From contig CM070910.1 of assembly GCA_036417435.1 (NCBI GenBank), positions 74,198,784 through 74,262,783 on the forward strand: DNA of 64,000 bases, read 5' to 3'. Below, one piece after another: positions 9,950-22,700 of this stretch. The position numbers were made by a program, and so were the translations under genes. Numbering within the stretch: the stretch's first letter is position 1; each line of letters begins with the position of its first letter. Under the pieces are notes generated by a model that saw only the letters and a list, made by a program, of their open reading frames with translations, searched no databases and had not been told where the DNA came from. Source of the stretch: Inia geoffrensis (taxonomy: Eukaryota > Chordata > Mammalia > Artiodactyla > Iniidae).

Positions 9950-11720
9950 GCAGGGTTTCTAAAATGGTGCAGTTGGCCAAAAAGGGCGTATGCATTATCT
10001 CCTGAATATATTCAGGAAAACACGCATATGCACTTTATGGGCAACCAAGAAAGCAAGCAATGCAAATATGCACACCAAAGAAGTCTCATTTCCCACCGGT
10101 CAAAAGGGCCATCCGAAAAAATTGTAAAACGCAGAAATGCAGGACAGGCCATGGAGAACAGGCAGCCTTTATACACTGATGGGCTGTGTGTAAACTGAGA
10201 AGAGGCACTCTGGAGAAGTGTATCCTGGTTTGTAAATCATCTAAAAAGCAGAGCTACAGAGCATAGGGCACTTGCAATCACAGGAGTGTATCTAGGGAAG
10301 TCTAAAAATCAAAAAGACACAGGCACAGCAAAGTTTAGGGCTGCTCTGTTTACAAGAACCTCGACTTCAGTACACCTTAAATATCCCAGGAAAGAGAACA
10401 ATGGATAAAGAAGGTGTGGTACTTACGCACAATGGAATATCTCTTCACTGTGAAATCAATGTAATAAGGCTAGTAGAAGCATAAAGAGTGGATCGAGTTT
10501 CGATGATACTGCTTGAGTTAAGTCACACAGAAAAATAAACATATCATAAGATATCACTCATAGAGGGAATGTAAATATGACTGCACAACAACTGAATTAC
10601 AAAACAAGAGTGTCTCACATTTAGAAAACACACTTATGTCAGCTTAAGGGGAAAGGTGAGGTGGGGTGATGCATAAAATCAGAGTTTGAAATGAACACAG
10701 ATACCATTCAATAAACCAAATACGTAATAGACAAGATCTACACCTTGCTCAATGAACTGGCCTCAACACACCCTATTCACCACAGAGGAATATGTGTGAG
10801 TAGTAGGAATCTTAAAACCTATGTATTGATATATCTCCATAAGGGACTCAAGTGTGTGCAGAGTGGCACAAACACAGCAGTGATAATCAGCTAAACACCA
10901 TTATAAAAATAAATTTTAAAAACAAAACACAGAGACAAAGAAAGAGAGAAACACTCGTACAAAATTGATTCAGGGGCTGTGATGCAAAGTGGATTGATCA
11001 CATATAAACCCATAGCTGGATAAGACATAAGGCTGGACACATGGGGCTGTGAGGATTGGTTAGCTTTGGTGAGCAAATGCCGAACCTCTAATACAATACT
11101 TAAAGCTACTCATTCCGTGGGTCACAACACTCCAGGTTTAAGGGAATCTTCTTACAGCGAAACCATGCATGAGAAACCTAACAGATGGTATACCATGTGA
11201 TTGGGAAAGGTTTCTAAAACGCACCTCATTTTTCCTCTACTGGCTCACAGGATCGACCTTCCAGCCGCTTTACTAACAATCACACCACTTGCATAGTCAA
11301 TGCCTTTAATTTTCTGTTTTGCACAGTCTGCAATTAGTACACAGGATGAATGGGAAGAGGGAGAAACAATGAAATTAGCCGTAAGGGCTTTGATGGGGAC
11401 ATTTCACTCTCATTTCACATGAGGAAGAAGTATTAACCAAAGGCTCAGCAAGTCGCCTGAAAACAAGAATATGGATTGAAGCAATCTTGCAGTTTTTCAG
11501 TCAGCTCACAAGAAAGGGAGCTGAAAAAAGGAGCTCAGAGGAACTGTAATTCACAAAACAGCAGAGTTACAAATGACTGCTATCATCCAGAAATATATTG
11601 AAGTAAGGATGTGAAGAAGACTTGAAAGCGAGGGAGAATTGCAGGAAAGCGATTTCAAGTGATAGATTGGAATTACATTTAAAGCATAGGGAAAGAGGCA
11701 CAACTTCAACAGTGATGCAC
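9950..11720 (+). repeat. Satellite monomer, most diverged copy, right of the island
   Basis: Satellite homology restarts about 23 bp before the palindrome at 9973-10044, which has several arm mismatches. The spacing to the next palindrome is 1,748 bp, so small insertions have accumulated. The L1-derived part keeps L1-like bases lost in the homogeneous array (AATGGATAAAGAAGGTGTGG near 10390). The junction phase does not match the left break at 4860: about 0.9 kb of monomer is missing across the island. Confidence 0.92.
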
Positions 11721-13460
11721 ATGGCCAAAAAGAGCGTATGCATTTTTTCCTGATTATATTCAGGAAAATATGCATACGCCCTTTTTGGCCAACCAAGAAA
11801 GCCTGCAATGGAAATCCGCACTACAATGAAGTCTCACGTCCCAATGCTCAAAAGAGCTGTCTGAAAAAAATTGTAAAATCCAGAGAGGCAGGACAGAAAG
11901 TGGAGAACAGGCAGCCTTTTTATGCTGTTGGGTGGGATATAAATTGCGAACAGCCACTCGGGAGAAGTATACGGTGTTTTCTGAAACATATAAAAAACCA
12001 AGCTACAGAACCGAGGGCACTTCCACTTATGGTCCTACAGATTAGGAAAATTCAACTGAAAAAGACACAGCCACCCCAAAGTTTGGGGCTGCCCTGTTTA
12101 CAAGAACCTCGACTATTGTACAATTTCAATAGCCCAGAAAGAGAAAAAATAGATATAGAAGTTGTGGTACTTAAGTACAATAGAATATTACTCAGCAATG
12201 AAAATAATGTCACCAGGCCCGTAGCAGCATAATAAGTGGTTTAGGTACGATGATTCTAAGTGAAATAAGTCACACAGAAAAAGAAACATCATAAGTTATC
12301 ACTAACACCGGAATGTAAACACGGCTACACATGAACTGTATGACAAAACACAATAGAGTCTCACATTTACCAAAGAAACTTAAGGTTGCTTAATGGAAAA
12401 GGTGAGTTTGGAGCCTGTATAAGAGCAGAGGTTGAAATTAGTACAGATACCATTCCATAAGCCAAATATATACTAGACAAGACCTACACCTTGCTCAACG
12501 AAATGGACTTGACACCCTGTATTCACTGCCTAGGAATATACCTGACCACGAAGAAACTTAAAACCCATGTATTTGTAGGTCGCTGTAATAGAATCATGTG
12601 TGTGTACAGCGGCACAAACACAGCAGTGAAAATTAGCTATATCCTATTATAAAAATAAATTGCAAAAGCAAAACACAACAACAGTGAAATAGAGAAAAAT
12701 TCTTAAATCTTTCATTCAGGGCTTGTGATGAAACCTGGATTTCTCTCTACATACACAGCTGGGGGAGATACAAGGCCGGACACTTGGGGCTGATAGGATT
12801 GGTGAGGTTTCATGAGCGAATGAAGACCCTTTGATGGAATAGTGCATGGTCCCCATTCCATGGCTTTCAAATCTCCAGGTTTAAGGGATTCATCCTTCAG
12901 TTAAAATATGCATGAGAAACCCAAATTGTGGTCAAACAAGTGATCGAGCAAATTTTCTAACACTCATCTCTGTTTTTGTCCCCTGTTACTCGCGATCCCC
13001 TTTCCATAAGCTTTACTATCTCTCTCCACATTATGAGAGACAATGTTTAACCTCCTGTTTGGCAAAGTTCGCAATTTCTTCTGAAGGTGAACAGGAATAG
13101 GGAGAACCAATGAGCAACTAACTCTGTGTTTGAACGGGCACATTGAACTCTGATTTCCAACCAGGAAGAAGAATTCACCAAAGGCACATCATGCCATGCC
13201 GAAAACAGATTAGGGTCTGAAGCAATTCTGCTGTATTGTGGTAAGATCACGAGAAAGCTAGTTGAGAAAAAAACTTAAAAACACTGTACTTCACAAACAT
13301 GCAGAGTAACAAATGAACTCTATCATCCAAAAATATACTGAAGTAAGGCTGTGAAGAGGAACTGAACACGCGACAGAATTGCAGGAAAAAGTTTTCAGGT
13401 GGTAAATAGGAATTGCTCTGAAAAAATAGGAAAAGAGGCAGAACTTCGACAATGATAAAC
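11721..13460 (+). repeat. Satellite monomer, diverged (1,740 bp)
   Basis: The palindrome at 11721-11792 has an altered left end (ATGG instead of TTGG) and a central base change. One arm pair is changed on both sides (GCATTT left, ATATGC right), so pairing is kept at that position. ACAATGAAGT near 11824 is the L1-like state. The unassigned half is diverged, with several lost CpG sites. Confidence 0.92.
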
Positions 13461-15205
13461 TTGGCCAAAAAGTGCATGTGCGTTTTTTTATGAATATTTT
13501 CAGGAAAAAAGGCATACGCCCTTTTTGGCCAACCAAGCAAGCCTGCAACTGAAATCTACACTACAATGAAGTGTCACTTACCACCGCTCAAAACGGCCCT
13601 CCGAAAAAAGTGTAAAATCCAGACGAGCAGGACAGACCAGGGAGAACCGGCAGCCTTGTTATGCTGATGGGTGGGATGTAAATTGCCAACAGCCACTCTG
13701 GAGAAGTGGATGGTGTTTCCTGAAACAAATAAAAAACCAAGCTAGAGAGCCTAGGGCACTTCCACTTATGGTGCTATAGATTCGGAAAATTTAAATGAAA
13801 AAGACACAGCCACACCAAAACGTGGGGCTGCTCTGTTTACGGGAATCTTGACTATGGTACAACTTCAGTAGACAAGAAAGAGAAAAATGGATATAGAAGT
13901 TGTGGTACATCCCTACAATGGAATATCACTGAACAATGAAATCAATTGCATCAGGCCAGTAGCAGCATAATGAGTGGGTTTACGTACGATGATTCTAAGT
14001 GAAATAAGTCACACAGAAAAAGAACCATCATAAGATATCACTAATTCCAGTATTGTAAACATGGCTACGCATGAACTGTATTACAAAACACAACAGACTC
14101 TCACATTTACAAAAGAAACTTATGCTTGTTTAAGGAGAAAGGAGAGTGGGGAGGCTGCATAAATCCAGAGATGGACGTTAGTCCAGAAACCATTCCATAA
14201 GCCAAATATATATTAGACAAGACCTACTCCTTTCTCAACCAAATGGACTCAACACCCTGTATTCAAAACCTAGGAATATACCTGACTATGAAGAATCTTA
14301 AAAGCCCTATCTTTACAGGTCTCCATTAGAAAATCATTTGTGTACAGGAGCATACACACAGCAGTGAAAATAAGCTAAAATCCCTTATAAAAAAAAATTT
14401 AAAAACAAAACACAAAAATTGAGAAATAGAGAGAAATTCTTAAATTAGTCCTTCAGGGCTTTTGAGGAATCTTGGATTTACCACCTCTACATCCAAAGCT
14501 GGGGGAGAGATAAGGCTGGACACTTGGGGCTGATAGGATTGGTGAGGTTTGGTGAGAGAATGCAGACCCTTTGATGTAATGGTGCATGGTACCCTTTCCA
14601 AAGGTCCCAAATCTCCAGGTTTAAGGGACTTATCCTTCAGGTAAAATAAGAATGGAAAACCCAGAACATCGTCCACCAAGTGACCAGGCAAAATTTCTAA
14701 AACTCATCGCCATTTTCGCCCCCTGGTACTCAAGTTTGCCGTTGCAGATGCGTTAGTAACACTCTCCCCACTTGGAGAGTCTGTGCCTTTAACCTCTCGT
14801 TTGGCACACTTTGCAATTTCTGTGGAAGATGAACAGGAATAAGGAGAACCAATGAGCGGCTAACTCAATGTGTTTAGACGGGCACATTGAACTCTGATTT
14901 CCCTCCAGGAAGAAGAATTCACCAAAGGCTCAGCGTGCCATGCCGGAACGAGATTAGGTCCTGAAGCAATTCTTCAGGTTTGCGGTCAGCTCACAAGAAA
15001 GATTGTTGAGAAAAGGGGATTTTTGGCACCGTAACTCACAATCCTGCAGAGTTCCAAAAGACCCCTATCATCCAAAAATTTATTGAAGGAAGGCTGTAAA
15101 CCGGACTTGAATAGGACGCAGAATTGCAGAAAACTGATATCAGGGGGTAGATAAGAATTGCTCTGAAAGTGTAGGAAAAGAGGCAGCAGTGCGACAGTGA
15201 TGCAC
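13461..15205 (+). repeat. Satellite monomer, moderately diverged (1,745 bp)
   Basis: The palindrome at 13461-13532 carries several mismatches in the left arm and centre. The L1-derived part still has ACAATGAAGT near 13564, but the remainder is nearer the array consensus than the two preceding copies, in line with divergence falling away from the island. Confidence 0.93.
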
Positions 15206-16941
15206 TTTGCCAAAAAGGGCATATGCGTTTTTTCCTGAATATATTCAGGATAAAACGCATACGCACTTTTTGGCCAAGCAAGCAAGCCTGCAATGGAAAT
15301 CCTCACTACAAGGTAGTCTCACTTCCCACCGATCAAAAGGGCCCTCTGAAAAAAGTGTAAAATCCAGAGAGGCAGGACAGGCCATGGAGAACCGGCAGCC
15401 TTGTTATGCTGATGGGCGGGATGTAAATTGCCAACAGCCACTCTGGAGAAGTGGATGGTGTTTCCTGGAACAAAGAAAAAACCAAGCTAGAGAGCCTAGG
15501 GCACTTCCACTTATGGTGCTATAGATTCGGAAAATTAAAATGGAAAAGACAGAGCCACACCAAAGTTTGGGGCTGCTCTGTGTACGGGAACCTTGACTAT
15601 GGTACAACTTCAATAGCCCAGAAAGAGAAAAATGGATAGAAAAGTTGTGGTACATCCCTACAATGGAATATCACTCAACAATGAAATTAATGGCAACAGA
15701 CCAGTAGCAGCATAATGAGTGGATTTAGTTACGATGATTCTAAGTGAAATAAGTCACACAGAAAAAGAAACATCATAAGATATCACTAATACCGGGAATG
15801 TAAACACGGTTACGCGTGAACTGCATTACAAAACACAACAGAGTCTCACATTTGCAAAAGAAACTTAGGCTTGCTTAAGGGGAAAGGAGAGTGGGGAGGC
15901 TGCATAAAACCAGAGGTTGACATTAGGACAGATACCATTCCATAAGCCAAATATATATTAGACAAGACCTACTCATTGCTCAACCAAATGGACTCAACAC
16001 CCCGTATTCAATACCTAGGAATATACCTGACTGTGAAGAAACTTAAAACCCATATATTTATAGGTCTCCATAAGAAAATCACTTGTGTACAGCAGCATAC
16101 ACACAGCAGTGTAAATAAGCTAAATCCCCTTACAAAAATAAATATGAAAAAGAAAGCACAAGGACTGTGAAATAGAGAGAAATTCTTAAATAAGTCCTTG
16201 AGGGCTTGTGAGAAATCTTGGATTTACCACCACTACATACACAGCTGTGGGAGAGATAAGGCTGGACACTTGGGGCTGATACTATTGGTGAGGGAATGCA
16301 GACCCTTTGAGGTAATGGTGCATGATTCCCATTCCACGGGTCCCAAATCTCCACGTTTAAGGGATTTATCCTTCAGCTAAAATATGCATGGAAAACCCAG
16401 AATATGGTCCACGAAGTGATCAGGCAAAATTTCTAAAATTCATCGCCATTTTCCCCCCCTGGTACTCGAGTTCGCCTTTCCAGATGCGATATTAACATTC
16501 TCCCCACTTCGAGAGTCAGTGCCTTTGACCTCTTGCTTGGCACAGTTTGCAATTTCTGTGGAAGATGAGCAGGAATAAGGAGAACCAATGAGCGGCTAAC
16601 TCGATGTGTTTAGACGGGCACATTGAACGATGATTTCCCTACAGGAAGAAGAATTCACCAAAGGCTCAGCGTGCCATGCCGGAACGAGATTAGGGCCTGA
16701 AGCAATTATTCGGGTTTCTGGTCAGCTCACAAGAAAGCGAGTTGAGAAAAGGAGAGTTTTGGCACTGTAACTCACAATCCTGCGGAGTTTCAAATGACCC
16801 CTATCATCCTAAAATTTATTGAAGGAAGACTGTGAAGAGGACTTGAACACGAAACAGAATTGCAGAAAACAGATATCAGGTGGTAGATAAGAATTGCTGT
16901 GAAATCGTAGGAAAAGAGGCAGCAGTTCGACAGTGATGCAC
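15206..16941 (+). repeat. Satellite monomer, near-consensus (1,736 bp)
   Basis: The palindrome at 15206-15277 has a few uncompensated arm changes. From here the period settles at 1,735-1,737 bp. It has CTACAAGGTAGT near 15306, intermediate in this region between the diverged copies and the homogeneous CTACAAGGAAGT form. Confidence 0.94.
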
Positions 16942-17013
16942 TTGGCCAAAAAGGGCGTATGCGTTTTTTCCTGAATATATTCAGGAAAAAACGCATACGC
17001 CCTTTTTGGCCAA
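16942..17013. repeat. 72-bp perfect inverted repeat (palindrome) marking each monomer
   Basis: Two 36-bp arms meet with no spacer. The outer ends are TTGGCC...GGCCAA and the centre is CCTGAATATATTCAGG. It is perfect here and at 18678, 20414, 22150, 29093, 30829, 46450, 49923, 53395, 56867 and 60339. One to a few mismatches occur at the other array starts and at 1307, 3043, 4066, 9973, 11721, 13461 and 15206. It lies at the upstream edge of the L1-derived part. It can form a long hairpin or cruciform. Dyad symmetries of this kind are reported as enriched at centromeric satellites, but function here is inference. Confidence 0.95.
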
Positions 17014-17892
17014 CCAAGCAGGCCTGATATGGAAATCCGCACTACAAGGAAGTCTCACTTCCCACCGATCAAAAGGGCCCTCCGAAAAAAATGTAAAATC
17101 CAGAGAGTCAGGACAGGCCATGGAGAACCGGCAGCCTTGTTATGCTGATGGGCGGGATGTAAGTTGCCAACAGCCACTCTGGAGAAGTGGATGGTGTTTC
17201 CTGGAACAAAGAAAAAAACAAGCTAGAGAGCCTAGGGCACTTCCACTTATGGTGCTATAGATTCGGAAAATTTAAATGAAAAAGACAGAGCCACACCAAA
17301 GTTTGGGGCTGCTCTGTGTACGGGAACCTTGACTATGGTACAACTTCAATAGCCCAGAAAGAGAAAAATGGATATAGAAGTTGTGGTACATCCCTACAAT
17401 GGAATATCACTCAACAATGAAATCAATGGCCACAGACCAGTAGCAGCATAATGAGTGGATTTAGTTACGATGATTCTAAGTGAAATAAGTCACACAGAAA
17501 AAGAAACATCATAAGATATCACTAATACCGGAAATAGAAACACGACTACGCATGAACTGCATTTCAAAACACAACAGAGTCTCACATTTACAAAAGAAAT
17601 TTATGCTTGCTTAAGGTCAAAGGAGAGTGGGGAGGCTGCATAAAACCAGAGATGGACATTAGGACAGATACCATTCCATAAGCCAAATATATATTAGACA
17701 AGACCTACTCCTCGCTCAACCAAACCGACTCAACACCCCGTATTCAAAACCTAGGAATAAACCTGACTGTGAAGAAACTTAAAACCCATACATTTATAGG
17801 TCTCCATAAGAAAATCACTTGTGTACAGCAGCATACACACAGCAGTGTAAATAATCTAAATCCCCTTATAAAAATAAATTTGAAAAAGAAAG
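17014..17892 (+). repeat. L1-derived part of the satellite monomer (representative copy)
   Basis: This stretch is collinear with the 3' end of L1. TGGAAATCCGCACTACAAGG corresponds to the ORF2 end. GGGATGTAAGTTGCCAACAG then CCACTCTGGAGAAGTGGATG match L1 GGGAATGTAAATTGATACAG and following bases (compare 4967-5010). TACAATGGAATATCACTCAA, AGTGAAATAAGTCACACAGA and CTTAAGG then GGCTGCATAAAA follow L1 3'UTR order (compare 5203-5230 and 9651-9816). It ends with TGTACAGCAGCATACACACA and an A-rich tail AAAATAAATTTGAAAAAG, which carries AATAAA. The same segment occurs in every monomer at the same offset. Confidence 0.85.
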
Positions 17893-18677
17893 CACAAGGA
17901 CTGTGAAATAGAGAGAAATTCTTAAATAAGTCCTTGAGGTCTTGCGAGAAATCTTGGATTTACCACCTCTACATCCACAGCTGGGGGAGAGATAAGGCTG
18001 GACACTTGGGGCTGATACTATTGGTGAGGGAATGCAGACCGTTTGAGGTAATGGTGCATGATTCCCCATCCAAGGGTCCCAAATCTCCACATTTAATGGA
18101 TTTATCCTTCAGCTAAAATATGCATGGAAAACCCAGAATATGGTCCACGAAGTGATCAGACAAAATTTCTAAAATTCATCGCCATTTTCCCCCCCTGGTA
18201 CTCGAGTTCGCCTTTCCAGATGCGATATTAACATTCTCCCCACTTGGAGAGTCAGTGCGTTTGATCTCTTGTTTGGCACAGTTTGCAATTTCTGTGGAAG
18301 ATGAGCAGGAATAAGGAGAACCAATGAGCGGCTAACTCGATGTGTTTAGACGGGCACATTGGACGATGATTTCCCTACAGGAAGAAGAATTCACCAAAGG
18401 CTCAGCGTGCCATGCCGGAACGAGATTAGGGCCTGAAGCAATTATTCGGTTTTGTGGTCAGCTTACAAAAAAGCGAGTTGACAAAAGGAGAGTTTTGGCA
18501 CTGTAACTCATAATCCTGCGGAGTTCAAAATGACCCCTATCATCCAAAAATTTATTGAAGGAAGACTGTGAAGAGGACTTGAACACGACACAGAATGGCA
18601 GAAAACAGATATCAGGTGGTAGATAAGAATTGCTCTGAAATCGTAGGAAAAGAGGCAGCATTTCGACAGTGATGCAC
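17893..18677 (+). repeat. Non-L1 part of the satellite monomer (representative copy), unassigned
   Basis: About 785 bp between the L1-derived A-rich tail and the next palindrome. I recognise no SINE, tRNA-like box, LTR or coding motif. It includes a variable C-run (7 to 9 C in different monomers, here near 18190) and CTCGAG. A 106-codon frame on the minus strand spans the end of this part and the palindrome in many monomers; it is broken in diverged copies. A canonical CENP-B box was not found by eye on either strand. Confidence 0.7.
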
Positions 18678-19749
18678 TTGGCCAAAAAGGGCGTATGCGT
18701 TTTTTCCTGAATATATTCAGGAAAAAACGCATACGCCCTTTTTGGCCAACCAAGCAAGCCTGCAATGGAAATCCGCACTACAAGGAAGTCTCACTTCCCA
18801 CCGATCAAAAGGGCCCTCCGAAAAAAATGTAAAATCCAGAGAGGCAGGACAGGCCATGGAGAACCGGCAGCCTTGTTATGCTGATGGGCGGGATGTAAAT
18901 TGCCAACAGCCACTCTGGAGAAGTGGATGGTGTTTCCTGGAACAAAGAAAAAACCAAGCTAGAGGGCCTAGGGCACTTCCACTTATGGTGCTATAGATTC
19001 GGAAAATTTAAATGTAAAAGACAGAGCCACACCAAAGTTTGGGGCTGCTCTGTGTACGGGAACCTTGACTATGGTACAACTTCAATAGCCCAGAAAGAGA
19101 AAACTGGATATAGAAGTTGTGGTACATCCCTACAATGGAATATCACTCAACAATGAAATCAATGGCCACATACCATTAGCAGCATAATGAGTGGATTTAG
19201 TTACGATGATTCTAAGTGAAAAAAGTCACACAGAAAAAGAAACATCATAAGATATCACTAATACCGGGAATGGAAACACGAATACGCATGAACTGCATTT
19301 CAAAACACAGCAGAGTCTCACATTTACAAAAGAAATTTATGCTTGCTTAAGGTCAAAGGAGAGTGGGGAGGCTGCATAAAACCAGAGATGGACATTAGGA
19401 CACTTACCATTCCATAAGCCAAATATATATTAGACAAGACCTACTCCTCGCTCAACCAAATCGACTCAACACCCCGTATTCAAAACCTAGAAATAAACCT
19501 GACTGTGAAGAAACTTAAAACCCATACATTTATATGTCTCCATAAGAAAATCACTTGTGTACAGCAGCATACACACAGCAGTGTAAATAAGCTAAGTCCC
19601 CTTATAAAAATAAATTTGAAAAAGAAAGCACAAGGACTGTGAAATAGAGAGAAATTCTTAAATAAGTCCTTGAGGTCTTGCGAGAAATCTTGCATTTACC
19701 ACCTCTACATCAACAGCTGGGGGAGAGATAAGGCTGGACACTTGGGGCT

Positions 19750-22700
19750 GATACTATTGGTGAGGGAATGCAGACCCTCTGAGGTAATGGTGCATGATTC
19801 CCATTCCACGGGTCCCAAATCTCCACGTTTAAGGGATTTATCCTTCAGCTAAAATATGCATGGAAAACCCAGAATATGGTCCATGAAGTGATCAGGCAAA
19901 ATTTCTAAAATTCATCGCCATTTTCCCCCCCTGGTACTCGAGTTCGCCTTTCCAGATGCGATATTAACATTCTCCCCACTTCGAGAGTCAGTGCCTTTGA
20001 CCTCTTGTTCGGCACAGTTTGCAATTTCTGTGGAAGATGAGCAGGAATAAGGAGAACCAATGAGCGGCTAACTCGATGTGTTTGGACAGGCACATTGAAC
20101 GATGATTTCCCTACAGGAAGAAGAATTCACCAAACGCTCAGCGTGCCATGCCGGAACGAGATTAGGGCCTGAAGCAATTATTCGGGTTTCTGGTCAGCTC
20201 ACAAGAAAGCGAGTTGAGAAAAGGAGAGTTTTGGCACTGTAACTCACAATCCTGCGGAGTTCCAAATGACCCCTATCATCCTAAAATTTATTGAAGGAAG
20301 ACTGTGAAGAGGACTTGAACACGAAACAGAATTGCAGAAAACATATATCAGGTGGTAGATAAGAATTGCTGTGAAATCGTAGGAAAAGAGGCAGCAGTTC
20401 GACAGTGATGCACTTGGCCAAAAAGGGCGTATGCGTTTTTTCCTGAATATATTCAGGAAAAAACGCATACGCCCTTTTTGGCCAACCAAGCAGGCCTGAT
20501 ATGGAAATCCGCACTACAAGAAAGTCTCACTTCCCAACGATCAAAAGGGCCCTCCGAAAAAAATGTAAAATCCAGAGAGGCAGGACAAGCCATGGAGAAC
20601 CGGCAGCCTTGTTATGCTGATGGGCGGGATGGAAATTGCCAACAGCCACTCTGGAGAAGTGGATGGTGTTTCCTGGAACAAAGAAAAAACCAAGCTAGAG
20701 AGCCTAGGGCACTTCCACTTATGGTGCTATAGATTCAGAAAATTTAAATGAAAAAGACAGAGCCACACCAAAGTTTGGGGCTGCTCTGTGTACGGGAACC
20801 TTGAATATGGTACAACTTCAATAGCCCAGAAAGAGAAAAATGGATATAGAAGTTGTGGTACATCCCTATAATGGAATATCACTCAACAATGAAATCAATG
20901 GCCACAGACCAGTAGCAGCATAATGAGTGGATTTAGTTACGATGATTCTACGTGAAATAAGTCACACAGAAAAAGAAACATCATAAGATATCACTAATAC
21001 CGGGAATGGAAACACGACTACGCATCAACTGCATTTCAAAACACAATAGAGTCTCACAGTTACAAAAGAAATTTATGCTTGCTTAAGGTCAAAGGAGAGT
21101 GGGGAGGCTGCATAAAACCAGAGATGGACATTAGGACAGATACCATTCCATAAGCCAAATATATATTAGACAAGACCTACTCCTCGCTCAACCAAATGGA
21201 CTCAACACCCCGTATTCAAAACCTAGGAATATACCTGACTGTGAAGAAACTTAAAACCCATACATTTATAGGTGTCCATAAGAAAATCACTTGTGTACAG
21301 CAGCATACACACAGCAGTGTAAATAAGCTAAATCACCTTATAAAAATTAATTTGAAAAAGAAAGCACAAGGACTGTGAAATAGAGAGAAATTCTTAAATA
21401 AGTCCTTGAGGGCTTGCGAGAAATCTTGGATTGACCACCTCTACATCCACAGCTGTGGGAGAGATAAGGCTGGACACTTGGGGCTGATACTATTGGTGAG
21501 GGAATGCAGACCCTTTGAGGTAATGGTGCATGATTCCCACTCCACGGGTCCCAAATCTCCGCGTTTAAGGGATTTATCCTTCAGCTTAAATATGCATGGA
21601 AAACCCAGAATATGGTCCACGAAGTGATCAGGCAAAATTTCTAAAATTAATCGCCATTTTCCCCCCCTGGTACTCGAGTTTGCCTTTCCAGATGCGATAT
21701 TAACATTCTTCCCAGTTGGAGAGTCAGTGCCTTTGACCTCTTGTTTGGCACAGTTTGCAATTTCTGTGGAAGATGAGCAGGAATATGGAGAACCAATGAG
21801 CGGCTAACTCGATGTGTTTGGACAGGCACATTGAACGGTGATTTCCCTACTGGAAGAAGAATTCACCAAAGGCTCAGAATGCCATGCCGGAACGAGATTA
21901 GGGCCTGAAGCAATTATTCGGGTTTCTGGTCAGCTCACAAGAAAGCGAGTTGAGAAAAGGAGATTTTTGGCACTGTAACTCACAATCCTGCGGAGTTCCA
22001 AATGACCCCTATCATCCTAAAATTTATTGAAGGAAGACTGTGAAGAGGACTTGAACACGACACAGAATTGCAGAAAAGAGATATCAGGTGGTAGATAAGA
22101 ATTGCTCTGAAATCGTAGGAAAAGAGGCAGCAGTTCGACAGTGATGCACTTGGCCAAAAAGGGCGTATGCGTTTTTTCCTGAATATATTCAGGAAAAAAC
22201 GCATACGCCCTTTTTGGCCAAGCAAGCAAGCCTGCCATGGAAATCCGCACTACAAGGAAGTCTCACTTCCCACTGATCAAAAGGGCCCTCCGAAAAAAAT
22301 GTAAAATCCAGAGAGGCAGGACAGGCCATGGAGAACCGGCAGCCTTGTTATGCTCATGGGCGGGATGTAAATTGCCAACAGCCACTCTGGAGAACTGGAT
22401 GGTGTTTCCTGGAACAAAGAAAAAAACAAGCTAGAGAGCCTAGGGCACTTCCACTTATGGTGCTATAGATTCGGAAAATTTAAATGAAAAAGACAGAGCC
22501 ACACCAAAGTTTGGGGCTGCTCCGTGTACGGGAACCTTGACTATGGTACAACTTCAATAGCCCAGAAACAGAAAAATGGATATAGAAGTTGTGGTACATC
22601 CCTACAATGGAATATCACTCAACAATGAAATCAATGGCAACAGACCAGTAGCAGCATAATGAGTGGATTTACTTACGATGATTCTAAGTGAAATAAGTCA

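Noticed and set aside
17893..18677. A second, older L1 copy in the unassigned half of the monomer
   Set aside because: A short stretch (TATCATCCAAAAATTTATTG and following bases) vaguely recalls the L1 CATCATCAAAAA block, but neighbouring L1 landmarks are missing, so the resemblance is not enough.
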